From an uncultured Bacilli bacterium (GTDB lineage Bacteria; Bacillota_I; Bacilli_A; RF39; UBA660): a stretch of 18,633 nt of DNA. Positions 8,417-14,474 of the stretch are shown piece after piece. Position numbers and translations under genes: made by a program. The notes beneath the pieces are model-generated. The model did not search any database and was not told the origin of the DNA. It saw only the letters and a program-made list of their open reading frames with translations. The first letter of the stretch is position 1; every line of letters starts with the position of its first letter. The stretch covers positions 1 through 18,633 of the forward strand of contig CAJUHL010000032.1 in assembly GCA_910586425.1 (NCBI GenBank). Direction: 5' to 3'.

Positions 8417-9367
8417 GTGTTAAACTTTGAAAAACCAATCTACAAACTTACAGATTATGTTGAAAATAATAATTTTGGAAAATTCGAATTAGAACCTTTG
8501 GAAAGAGGTTTTGGAACTACTATTGGTAATGCACTTAGAAGAGTGATGTTATCTTCTATGCCAGGAAGTGCGATTGTCGCTGTCAAAATAGATGGTGTGA
8601 TGCACGAATTTCAAACCATTGAAGGTGTTGTAGAAGATGTAACATCTATTGTTTTGAACTTGAAGAGTGTGGTTTTAAAGAACCATACAGAAGAAATCAA
8701 AACCGCTCATTTGTCTGTATCTGAAGAAAGAGTGGTAACAGCAGCTGATATTATTACAGATTCTGATGTTGAAATTGTAAACCCAGATCAAGTGATTGCG
8801 ACTTTATCTAAGGGTGGAAAACTTGATATGGAATTTATTATCGCAAATGGACGTGGATATGTTCCATCAAATGAAAATAAAAAATATTTGGAAAATGCTC
8901 CTGTTGGATATATTCCAATTGATGCAATATACTCTCCTATCGAAAGAATTAGCTATGATGTAGAGAGTGCACGTGTTGGACAAGATGCATCTTATGACAA
9001 GTTGATTATGAATGTATATACCAATGGTTCTATTCGTCCTGAAGAATCAATGGCTTTGGGTGCCAAAATATTAATGGAACATTTGAGTATTATTACTAAT
9101 TTAAGTGAAATTGCTGATACAACGGGAATTATGAATGCAAAACAGGAAGACAGTAAGTTGAAAAAATTAGAAACATCGATTGATGATTTAGATTTTTCAG
9201 TTAGAGCTTATAATTGCTTGAAGAGAGCTGGAGTTAACACTTTGGGTGATTTGACTGAAAAATCAGAATTGGAAATGATGAAAATCCGTAATTTAGGTAA
9301 GAAATCTTTGAAAGAAGTTATTGATAAGATTAAAGAAATGGGACTTAAATTCCGTGATGAGGACTAA
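8417..9367 (+). CDS. rpoA: DNA-directed RNA polymerase subunit alpha
   Basis: The alpha subunit dimerises to nucleate RNA polymerase assembly; its C-terminal domain contacts UP elements and activators. The 316 residues divide into the N-terminal dimerisation and assembly domain (to about residue 230, with [19 protein letters not shown]), an acidic linker, and the helix-hairpin-helix C-terminal domain (about 245-312, with [19 protein letters not shown] and [12 protein letters not shown]). Translation starts at a GTG with AAAGGAG ten bases upstream; this start gives the family N-terminus. rplQ follows 17 bases after the stop. Confidence 0.98.
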   Translation: MLNFEKPIYKLTDYVENNNFGKFELEPLERGFGTTIGNALRRVMLSSMPGSAIVAVKIDGVMHEFQTIEGVVEDVTSIVLNLKSVVLKNHTEEIKTAHLSVSEERVVTAADIITDSDVEIVNPDQVIATLSKGGKLDMEFIIANGRGYVPSNENKKYLENAPVGYIPIDAIYSPIERISYDVESARVGQDASYDKLIMNVYTNGSIRPEESMALGAKILMEHLSIITNLSEIADTTGIMNAKQEDSKLKKLETSIDDLDFSVRAYNCLKRAGVNTLGDLTEKSELEMMKIRNLGKKSLKEVIDKIKEMGLKFRDED

Positions 9368-9384
9368 TAGTTAGGAGGATTATT

Positions 9385-9732
9385 ATGGCTTATAGAAAAT
9401 TAGGACGTACTTGTAAACATAGAAGAAGTATGTTAGCTAATTTGACAAAAGATTTGATCAAAAACGAACGAATCGAAACAACAGAAACAAGAGCCAAAGA
9501 AGTACGTAAATTCTTTGATAAAATGGTTACGTATGGAAAAGATGGATCACTTGTATCTAGAAGAAAAGCTTTGGCTTTCTTACAAAATGATAATGTAGCC
9601 ACACAAAAAATATTTAACGATTATGCAACTCGTTTTGCAACTCGTAATGGTGGATACACACGTATCTTAAAGTTAACTGAACGTAAAGGGGATGACGCTT
9701 TAATGGTCATCTTGGAAGTAGTAGAAGGGTAA
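9385..9732 (+). CDS. rplQ: 50S ribosomal protein L17
   Basis: L17 lies on the solvent side of the large subunit near the tunnel exit. The 115-residue length matches the compact Firmicutes form. The N-terminus [20 protein letters not shown] and the C-terminus [19 protein letters not shown] are hallmarks. It is the last gene of the cluster, and its final codons form the left arm of a transcription terminator. In many Firmicutes ecfA1 follows directly; here it is about 3.9 kb away. Confidence 0.98.
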   Translation: MAYRKLGRTCKHRRSMLANLTKDLIKNERIETTETRAKEVRKFFDKMVTYGKDGSLVSRRKALAFLQNDNVATQKIFNDYATRFATRNGGYTRILKLTERKGDDALMVILEVVEG

Positions 9733-9745
9733 TCCTTCTTTTTTT
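9723..9745 (+). terminator. Intrinsic terminator of the ribosomal operon, overlapping the rplQ stop
   Basis: AGAAGG (9723-9728) pairs with CCTTCT (9734-9739) across a five-base loop that contains the first base of the rplQ stop codon (9730-9732), followed by a run of thymines to 9745. The stem is short, six pairs, so it may be partial and let some transcription into the downstream gene. It is the only terminator-like element seen after the ribosomal cluster. Confidence 0.7.
9730..9744 (+). repeat. 15-base direct repeat, left copy
   Basis: TAATCCTTCTTTTTT occurs here and again at 10983-10997, exactly bracketing the DNA-base kinase-like gene with its promoter. Both copies form the right arm and T-tract of a terminator hairpin. 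The repeat may be a duplication made when the gene entered, or convergence of two similar terminators. Confidence 0.55.
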
Positions 9746-9834
9746 GTAAAAATATTGTATTCTTTTGACTCTCTTTTTATAAGTTCTGAAATAGCATTAT
9801 AGTCTTTATTTATCAGCAATTAAATTCAAACGTA

Positions 9835-9843
9835 TGGTATAAT
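9835..9843 (+). promoter_or_regulatory. Probable extended -10 promoter for the DNA-base kinase-like gene
   Basis: TGGTATAAT is an extended -10 element (TGnTATAAT). No convincing -35 lies 17 bases upstream, which is typical of extended -10 promoters. Expected transcription start is near 9850, giving a leader of about 50 bases before the TTG start at 9899. It provides a way to express the gene independently of read-through from the ribosomal operon. Confidence 0.55.
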
Positions 9844-9898
9844 ACTTTTATCATAAATATAGTAACTAAAGCTTTAAAAAGAAATGTAGGTGTTTTAA

Positions 9899-10870
9899 TT
9901 GATTAAGAAAAGACAAGAGGTTTATGACTTATATTGGTATTTTGCTTCCGAAAGGCAAAATATATTTTATAATAAATTAAATGAATTGGAAGAACCATGG
10001 ACAGATGACCCAATTTTACAAAAATATAAATTTTGTAATGCCTATCGAGTTAGTGATAGAGTTTCTCAATATTTATTAAAAAATGTTATATATAATGGTC
10101 GTAAGTATTCTAATGAAGATATGATATTTAGAATAATATTGTTCAAATTATTTAATAAAGAAAGTACGTGGGAATTATTAGTATCAAAAATGGGAGATAT
10201 AAAACTTTGTAATTTTGATTTTAATAAATGTAAAATGGTATTAGAAGAAGCGATTTTAAATAATATTAAAATTTATAATGATGCCTATATTTCTTGTGCA
10301 ACTAAAGCATTTGGATTTGAAAGGAAACATGAAAATCATTTAGCACTAATGCAAAAAATGTTTATAGAAGATAATATTCCAGAAAAAATCATAAATTCTA
10401 AAAATATGGAAGAAGCATTTAATCATCTAAAAAAATATCCATTAATTGGCAATTTTATGGCTTATCAATTAGTTACTGATATAAACTATAGTGAAGTTAC
10501 AAATTTTACGGAGACGGAATTCACTGTAGCTGGTCCAGGTTCTATAAGAGGTATTAAAAAATGCTTTTATGAAATTGGTAATATGAGTAGAGAGGATATA
10601 ATAAAATGGATGTATGAACATCAAGACGAGGAATTTAAAAGGCTTGGTATTAAATTTAAAAAATTAGGTGAAAGAAAACTGCAATATATAGATTGTCAAG
10701 GTTTGTTTTGTGAAATTGATAAGTATTGTAGAGCTAAATTTCCGGAATTAAAGAGTAATAGAGTTAGAATAAAGAAAAAGTATGTTAAGAAAGATAAAAT
10801 TGATTTTTTCTATCCTCCAAAATGGAATGTTAATCTAAATTCTTATAAAGATATAGATATAAATCTATAA
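9899..10870 (+). CDS. 5-hydroxymethyl-dU DNA kinase family protein (alpha-glutamyl/putrescinyl-thymine pyrophosphorylase-like)
   Basis: The 323-residue protein resembles the all-helical, DNA-glycosylase-like family first predicted to act on hypermodified thymine and later tied to phage 5-hydroxymethyl-dU DNA kinases. Motifs I recognise: LYWYFASERQ at 11-20, WTDDPIL at 34-40, FCNAYRVSDRVSQYL at 45-59, LFKLFNKESTWELL at 81-94, GNFMAYQLVTDINYS at 184-198, GPGSIRGIKKCF at 212-223, an LFCEIDKY block at 269-276 and YPPKW near the C-terminus. It looks complete. The start is a TTG preceded by GTAGGTG; an in-frame stop lies just upstream, and the next methionine is inside the conserved domain. Unlike the ribosomal genes, it uses many ATA isoleucine codons and is very AT-rich, suggesting transfer. 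No partner for making modified bases is nearby, so the substrate here is unknown. Family assignment is from memory of motifs. Confidence 0.75.
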   Translation: MIKKRQEVYDLYWYFASERQNIFYNKLNELEEPWTDDPILQKYKFCNAYRVSDRVSQYLLKNVIYNGRKYSNEDMIFRIILFKLFNKESTWELLVSKMGDIKLCNFDFNKCKMVLEEAILNNIKIYNDAYISCATKAFGFERKHENHLALMQKMFIEDNIPEKIINSKNMEEAFNHLKKYPLIGNFMAYQLVTDINYSEVTNFTETEFTVAGPGSIRGIKKCFYEIGNMSREDIIKWMYEHQDEEFKRLGIKFKKLGERKLQYIDCQGLFCEIDKYCRAKFPELKSNRVRIKKKYVKKDKIDFFYPPKWNVNLNSYKDIDINL

Positions 10871-10968
10871 TTAGTTAGATATACATCTATGGATATAATT
10901 TTGATATGTAAAACTATATTATCAAGTAGTAAATTAAACTTAAAATATTGCAAATTTACTTTTAAATA

Positions 10969-10997
10969 AAGGATTTTTAAGTTAATCCTTCTTTTTT
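10969..10997 (+). terminator. Intrinsic terminator after the DNA-base kinase-like gene
   Basis: AAGGATT (10969-10975) pairs with AATCCTT (10984-10990) around an eight-base loop, followed by CTTTTTT. It lies about 100 bases after the stop codon. The AT-rich space from 10871 to 10968 shows no gene or other signal. Confidence 0.65.
10983..10997 (+). repeat. 15-base direct repeat, right copy
   Basis: Second copy of TAATCCTTCTTTTTT, identical to 9730-9744. It is the right arm and T-tract of the terminator at 10969-10997. A looser related stretch, AATCCTTTTTATCAAAA, occurs at 12390-12406 beyond the lipoprotein gene. Confidence 0.55.
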
Positions 10998-11002
10998 ATA
11001 TC

Positions 11003-11031
11003 AAAAAAACCATTACATTAAAGTAATAGTT
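11003..11031 (-). terminator. Intrinsic terminator of the minus-strand lipoprotein gene
   Basis: Read on the minus strand, AACTATTAC (11031-11023) pairs with GTAATGGTT (11016-11008) in nine pairs including one U-G, with a six-base loop, followed by a thymine run. It lies 25-53 bases past the lipoprotein stop codon. With the plus-strand terminator at 10969-10997 it separates two convergent genes. Confidence 0.7.
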
Positions 11032-11055
11032 CTAAATATAGAGTTAATTGTTTTG

Positions 11056-12063
11056 TTACTCAATGATCTCTATAATTTCAATTGTGGCAATTTTAAAATT
11101 GGCATCTTCTAGTGATAAATAAAATTGTTTTCCAATATAGACTGGTAATTTTTCATTAAATTCAATAGTTGCCTCTGCATTCATGTTATTGGTTAATTCC
11201 TCATCTAGAGATATTATTCCTTTCTTTTGTATTGACTCATTAAATATGATATATTGTTCTGATTTATTAGAAATACTAATATTGGTTTTACAGTCATCAT
11301 ATGAGTATGTTGAAACTTTCACAATGGCTTTTTTTGCCATTTTTGTATTTGTTCCAGTTACTGCTGCAAGCCAATCGCGATTTTCATTGAATTCAGATTT
11401 AAAACATGCATATCTACTATTTCGCCCAGTACAATTTTCATTGATTACAATTTCTTTTGTATTGGTAGGTGAAAGTAAAGTAATTTTGTCTCCTTTTTGA
11501 AAACTTCCACTTTCATAGGTACCTGTATATGAAGTTGTGGTATAGTTGTGTGAGCTAGAATCGTAATCTGAATTGAATATATCATTTAATCCAATGTATA
11601 AATCGGAATTGGCATCACGGTTATACGTTAATTGTGGTATATTCAAACTTTTTACTAAAGATCTATATTCCTCCAATTCCTTTGTAACGCTTTCCTTATT
11701 TACTGCACGAATCACTTTAAATTTAGCTACAGGTTTATTGGCTTCTAACACGGTATACTCTTTATTAATCTTTAAAGCTGTATTCGCATCAAATGAAATA
11801 AATGCATGGAAGGATGTGTATGGAGACTTGCATTCGCTATCGTATAAACTGTTAGGATACTTGTATATAGAAAATTCCTTTGTTCCACTTTCCATTTGAA
11901 CATTTTGTTTTAAATTAGTACAAGTAGCAGTTTGTCTTCCACCTTCCTCTTTTGAAAATAATTGATATTCTACTTCAAAAATATTTGAAGTCAATTGGTC
12001 GTTCTTTTTTCCACATCCAATAAAACTAACCATGCATAAACACAAAATAATAACTTTTTTCAT
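11056..12063 (-). CDS. Lipoprotein with EF-Tu domain II/III-like barrels and no GTPase domain
   Basis: From the ATG at 12063 (AAAGGAG eight bases before it) the product is 335 residues. Residues 1-17 form a lipoprotein signal peptide with lipobox FIGC and lipidated Cys17, placing the protein on the outer face of the membrane. Residues about 28-120 look like EF-Tu domain III: KEEGGR at 38-43 and a closing strand pair EYTVLEANKPVAKFKVI. After a helical linker, about 150-245 resembles domain II (DIF at 161-163, GTYESGSFQKGDKITL at 181-196). The rest, about 246-335, resembles a second domain III, ending PVYIGKQFYLSL and a final IEIIEIIE. No P-loop or G-domain motif exists. Cysteines at 48, 78, 211, 220 and 258 could form disulfides outside the cell. 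An upstream in-frame ATG at 12078 lies ahead of the ribosome site and is rejected. The lipoprotein call is firm; the EF-Tu relationship is by-eye motif reading. Function unknown. Confidence 0.72.
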   Translation of the reverse strand: MKKVIILCLCMVSFIGCGKKNDQLTSNIFEVEYQLFSKEEGGRQTATCTNLKQNVQMESGTKEFSIYKYPNSLYDSECKSPYTSFHAFISFDANTALKINKEYTVLEANKPVAKFKVIRAVNKESVTKELEEYRSLVKSLNIPQLTYNRDANSDLYIGLNDIFNSDYDSSSHNYTTTSYTGTYESGSFQKGDKITLLSPTNTKEIVINENCTGRNSRYACFKSEFNENRDWLAAVTGTNTKMAKKAIVKVSTYSYDDCKTNISISNKSEQYIIFNESIQKKGIISLDEELTNNMNAEATIEFNEKLPVYIGKQFYLSLEDANFKIATIEIIEIIE

Positions 12064-12209
12064 ATTATCTCCTTTCAAAATTATTTTGACTTTTGAATCG
12101 ATGATTGCTCATTTGTTATGACTGTTTCATATCGTAATGCTTTATCGGTATTGACTGTAAATTATGTTCTTTCTAGATATCATTCCTTTCGTTTAATTTA
12201 TATATCGGA

Positions 12210-12244
12210 AAGAATAATTGTTTTGTTTTGAAACAATTATTCTT
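12210..12244 (-). promoter_or_regulatory. 14-bp perfect inverted repeat in the lipoprotein leader
   Basis: AAGAATAATTGTTT at 12210-12223 is exactly complementary to 12231-12244, with a seven-base loop. It begins about nine bases after the predicted start of the lipoprotein transcript, so it could be a 5' stem-loop that stabilises the mRNA or a repressor operator overlapping the start region. There is no T-tract on either strand, so it is not an ordinary terminator. Confidence 0.6.
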
Positions 12245-12259
12245 ATCTTACAAATTTAT

Positions 12260-12287
12260 ATTATCTTAACTCTAAACTTTTTGTCAA
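12260..12287 (-). promoter_or_regulatory. Sigma-A-type promoter for the lipoprotein gene
   Basis: On the minus strand TTGACA (12287-12282) is followed after 16 bases by GATAAT (12265-12260). Transcription should start near 12253, giving a leader of about 190 bases to the ATG at 12063. That long leader contains the perfect hairpin at 12244-12210 and no convincing small gene. Confidence 0.65.
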
Positions 12288-12434
12288 GATGTTAGATAAA
12301 TTATCGATTAAAGAGTCTTTATTTATGGCACATAATATATATTATTTTGATAAGGAACCATTGATGTTTAGAAGCTAGTTCAAATGGCGAATCCTTTTTA
12401 TCAAAAGGAGGATGAGATTTTTTATTTGTTTGAT
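12288..12434. other. Intergenic stretch between divergent promoters
   Basis: This stretch lies between the minus-strand lipoprotein promoter and the plus-strand dehydrogenase promoter. A 29-codon frame (12289-12378, MLDKLSIKES...) has no ribosome site and I do not call it. TCCTTTT/AAAAGGA (12392-12398 with 12403-12409) can form a seven-pair hairpin, but the thymine run only begins nine bases later. No RNA gene or recognisable remnant was seen. Confidence 0.5.
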
Positions 12435-12463
12435 TTGACTTTCGGATGGTATTTCACTATAAT
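12435..12463 (+). promoter_or_regulatory. Near-consensus sigma-A promoter for the dehydrogenase-prepilin pair
   Basis: TTGACT (12435-12440), a 17-base spacer and TATAAT (12458-12463) form a strong promoter. Transcription would start near 12470, inside or beside the ribosome site AGGGTGA (12470-12476), leaving only about 11 bases of leader before the ATG at 12481. Confidence 0.7.
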
Positions 12464-12480
12464 GAAATTAGGGTGATGCT

Positions 12481-13245
12481 ATGAAAGCATTGATTACAGG
12501 TGCATCTTCTGGAATTGGAAAAGAAATGGCTATTTTATTAAGCGAAAAAGGATATGATTTGATTTTAGTTGCCCGTCGTAAAAAACGGTTGGAAGATTTA
12601 AAAAAAGAATTAAAAACCGATGTTCAAATCATATCGTTGGATTTATCGTCTACGTTCAATTGTATGAAATTATATAATAAGGTGAAAACAGAAGAGATTG
12701 AAATTGTAATCAATAATGCTGGATTTGGTGTCTTTGGGGAATTTACAGAAACCAAATTGGAACAGGAATTAGATATGATTGATACCAATATTAAGGCGGT
12801 TCATATGTTAACTAAACTATTTTTGCAGGATATGAAACAAAAAGATAGAGGCTATATTCTAAATGTGGCTTCTGCTGCTGCTTTTTTACCAGGCCCTTTG
12901 ATGGCAAGCTATTATGCTAGTAAAGCTTATGTTCTTCATTTGACAGAGGCTATTTCTGAAGAGTTACGAAGAAATCATAGTCATGTGTATGTTGGTACAT
13001 TTTGTCCAGGACCAGTGGACACAGAGTTCAATGATGTAGCACATGTTAAATTTGGTGTCAAATCCATTCGTAGTGTAGACGCTGCTGTGTATGCCATTGA
13101 CAAAATGTTTCGAAGAAAAAGAATAATTGTGCCTGGCTTTTTCATGAAACTCAATTGTACGTGTAATCGCTTTCTTCCCAAAAGATGGTTATTAAAAATT
13201 TGTTATCATGTGCAATCTAGAAAGGAGATATCTTATGAAAAATAA
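12481..13245 (+). CDS. Short-chain dehydrogenase/reductase (classical SDR)
   Basis: A cytoplasmic NAD(P)-dependent oxidoreductase of the classical SDR family, 254 residues. The Rossmann motif is TGASSGIG at 6-13, arginines at 32-33 after the second strand suggest NADPH, NNAG is at 78-81, and the catalytic set is Ser131, Tyr144 and Lys148 (YYASK). PGPVDTEF follows in the usual place. It resembles the uncharacterised YqjQ/DltE-like group, so the substrate cannot be named; the C-terminal 50 residues are basic and lineage-specific. It has its own strong promoter. The last 11 bases contain the start of the prepilin-like gene, and the prepilin ribosome site lies within this gene, so the two are co-expressed. 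Confidence 0.9.
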   Translation: MKALITGASSGIGKEMAILLSEKGYDLILVARRKKRLEDLKKELKTDVQIISLDLSSTFNCMKLYNKVKTEEIEIVINNAGFGVFGEFTETKLEQELDMIDTNIKAVHMLTKLFLQDMKQKDRGYILNVASAAAFLPGPLMASYYASKAYVLHLTEAISEELRRNHSHVYVGTFCPGPVDTEFNDVAHVKFGVKSIRSVDAAVYAIDKMFRRKRIIVPGFFMKLNCTCNRFLPKRWLLKICYHVQSRKEISYEK

Positions 13246-13609
13246 TAAAGGTCTTACATTGATTGAATTGGTGGCAGTATTGGTTGTACTGGTTATTATA
13301 GGACTCATTGTGGTTCCTAATATATTTAAACAAATTAAAGAGTATCAACAACAAATGTATCAAGATCAAGTATCTATTATACAAGATGCAGCGCGTAGTT
13401 TTGCAAGTGATCATACAGAGTTGCTACCTAATTTAGTAGGAAATACTTATAATGTAACTGTAGAACAATTGCAACAAGGGGGGTATTTGGATCCTGATTT
13501 TCAAAATACCAAAACCAAATCTCCATTTCCACCTACTTCTTATGTACAAATTCGTTGTATCGTATCTACCGAAGTCAATTATGATTATAGTTATACATAT
13601 ATTCCATAG
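13235..13609 (+). CDS. Type IV prepilin-like (pseudopilin) protein
   Basis: The 124-residue product starts with a class III signal, MKNNKG followed by LTLIEL: cleavage is expected after Gly6, Glu11 is the conserved Glu+5, and residues 7-29 form the hydrophobic helix that anchors and assembles pilins. The remainder is a short soluble domain with an amphipathic helix (about 30-63), then polar sequence ending in a tyrosine-rich tail. I chose the ATG at 13235, with AAAGGAG at 13221-13227, because it gives a canonical leader; a start at 13208 would add nine residues before it. No prepilin peptidase, assembly ATPase or other competence/pilus gene is in the window, so it must use machinery encoded elsewhere. 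Partner and function are unknown. No clear terminator follows. Confidence 0.85.
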   Translation: MKNNKGLTLIELVAVLVVLVIIGLIVVPNIFKQIKEYQQQMYQDQVSIIQDAARSFASDHTELLPNLVGNTYNVTVEQLQQGGYLDPDFQNTKTKSPFPPTSYVQIRCIVSTEVNYDYSYTYIP

Positions 13610-13628
13610 AACTTTGTTTCTTTTTTCA

Positions 13629-13657
13629 TTGTAAAATAAGGAATTTTATATTATAAT
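13629..13657 (+). promoter_or_regulatory. Promoter of the ecfA1-ecfA2-ecfT-truA-ABCG operon
   Basis: TTGTAA (13629-13634), a 17-base spacer and a perfect TATAAT (13652-13657) precede ecfA1. Expected start is near 13664, about 16 bases before the ATG at 13680. It would free the transporter genes from rplQ transcription, with which they are commonly linked in other Firmicutes. Confidence 0.6.
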
Positions 13658-13679
13658 ATGGATATGGGTGGGTGGTTGT

Positions 13680-14474
13680 ATGAATAGCATTCAGATTGAA
13701 AATTTGACCTATGAACCTTTATTTTATCATTTGAATCTAGAGGTACGGAAAGGTAGCTTTTTGTCACTCATTGGTCGAAATGGATGTGGGAAAAGTGTTC
13801 TTGCCAAAATATTGGTAGGTTTAATTTCAACAGAGGGCGCTGTTTTCATTGATGGCTTTCCAGTAAACCAAAAAAATAAAAAACAAATCCGAAAAAAAAT
13901 AGGAATCGTTTTTGAAAACCCTGATAGTAATTTTGTCGCTGAAACACCTAGAGAAGATATGACTTCTTTTTTAAGAAATATAGGATTTTCAGAAACTAAA
14001 ATAAAAAAGCAGATTATGGAAGTTTCAGAACAATTTGGCATCACAGAATTATTGGATTATTCCATTTCTAATTTGAGTGGTGGAGAAAAGCAAGTCATCG
14101 CACTTGCGACTGTAACGCTTCATAAGCCATCTATACTTATTTTAGATGACGCTTTTTCTATGATGGATGGAGTTACCAAAGAAAAAATGATAAAAATAGT
14201 CAAAAAAATAAATCGAGAAGAGAATATGACTGTGATTCAAATTACCCATGATATGGATGATACTCTATATGGAAATGAGATTGCGATTATCGATGAAAAT
14301 AAGGTTATAATACATGATAAAAAGGAAAAAGTATATTCGGAAGAAAAGATACTCAAAAAAGCAGGAATTGAACTTCCTTTTATGGCTTCCTTATCTTTGA
14401 AACTGCAGTTTTATGGACTAATCGATTCTATAATTTTGGATATGGATAAAATGGTGAATGTATTATGGAAATAA
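13680..14474 (+). CDS. ecfA1: ECF transporter ATPase EcfA1 with degenerate catalytic residues
   Basis: One of the two ATPases of the energy-coupling factor module that powers vitamin and cofactor uptake by interchangeable S components. The 264-residue protein has Walker A GRNGCGKS (32-39), signature LSGGEKQ (132-138) and H-loop His190. Two usually invariant positions differ: the Q-loop glutamine is Glu79 (VFENPD), and the Walker B catalytic glutamate is Asp157 (ILDDAFSMMD). Start 13680 follows a G-rich stretch, GGGTGGGTGG; the in-frame ATG at 13668 would sit within four bases of the predicted transcript start and adds four unlikely residues. The end overlaps ecfA2 by ten bases. No S component is encoded nearby. 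Assignment as EcfA1 rests on gene order and ECF-type Q-loop context. Confidence 0.88.
   Translation: MNSIQIENLTYEPLFYHLNLEVRKGSFLSLIGRNGCGKSVLAKILVGLISTEGAVFIDGFPVNQKNKKQIRKKIGIVFENPDSNFVAETPREDMTSFLRNIGFSETKIKKQIMEVSEQFGITELLDYSISNLSGGEKQVIALATVTLHKPSILILDDAFSMMDGVTKEKMIKIVKKINREENMTVIQITHDMDDTLYGNEIAIIDENKVIIHDKKEKVYSEEKILKKAGIELPFMASLSLKLQFYGLIDSIILDMDKMVNVLWK

Noticed and set aside
9765..9800. TTGACT at 9765-9770 as the -35 of a promoter for the DNA-base kinase-like gene
   Set aside because: No acceptable -10 lies 16-18 bases downstream; the extended -10 at 9835-9843 is better.
11183..11899. Plus-strand open frames of about 105 codons opposite the lipoprotein gene
   Set aside because: They are antisense shadows of the lipoprotein gene, which has signal peptide, ribosome site, promoter and terminator.
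12065..12112. 15-residue minus-strand frame in the lipoprotein leader ending at its ribosome site
   Set aside because: It could be a coupled leader peptide, but there is no ribosome site before its ATG and no attenuation-like composition.
12289..12378. 29-codon frame (MLDKLSIKES...) upstream of the dehydrogenase gene
   Set aside because: No ribosome site, its start lies next to the minus-strand promoter, and I recognise no family.
12390..12423. Hairpin TCCTTTT/AAAAGGA followed by thymines as a terminator
   Set aside because: The thymine run starts nine bases after the stem, and no plus-strand gene ends just upstream.
9746..13650. CRISPR array, tRNA or other RNA gene within the island
   Set aside because: No regular repeat-spacer pattern and no cloverleaf-like sequence was found by eye on either strand.
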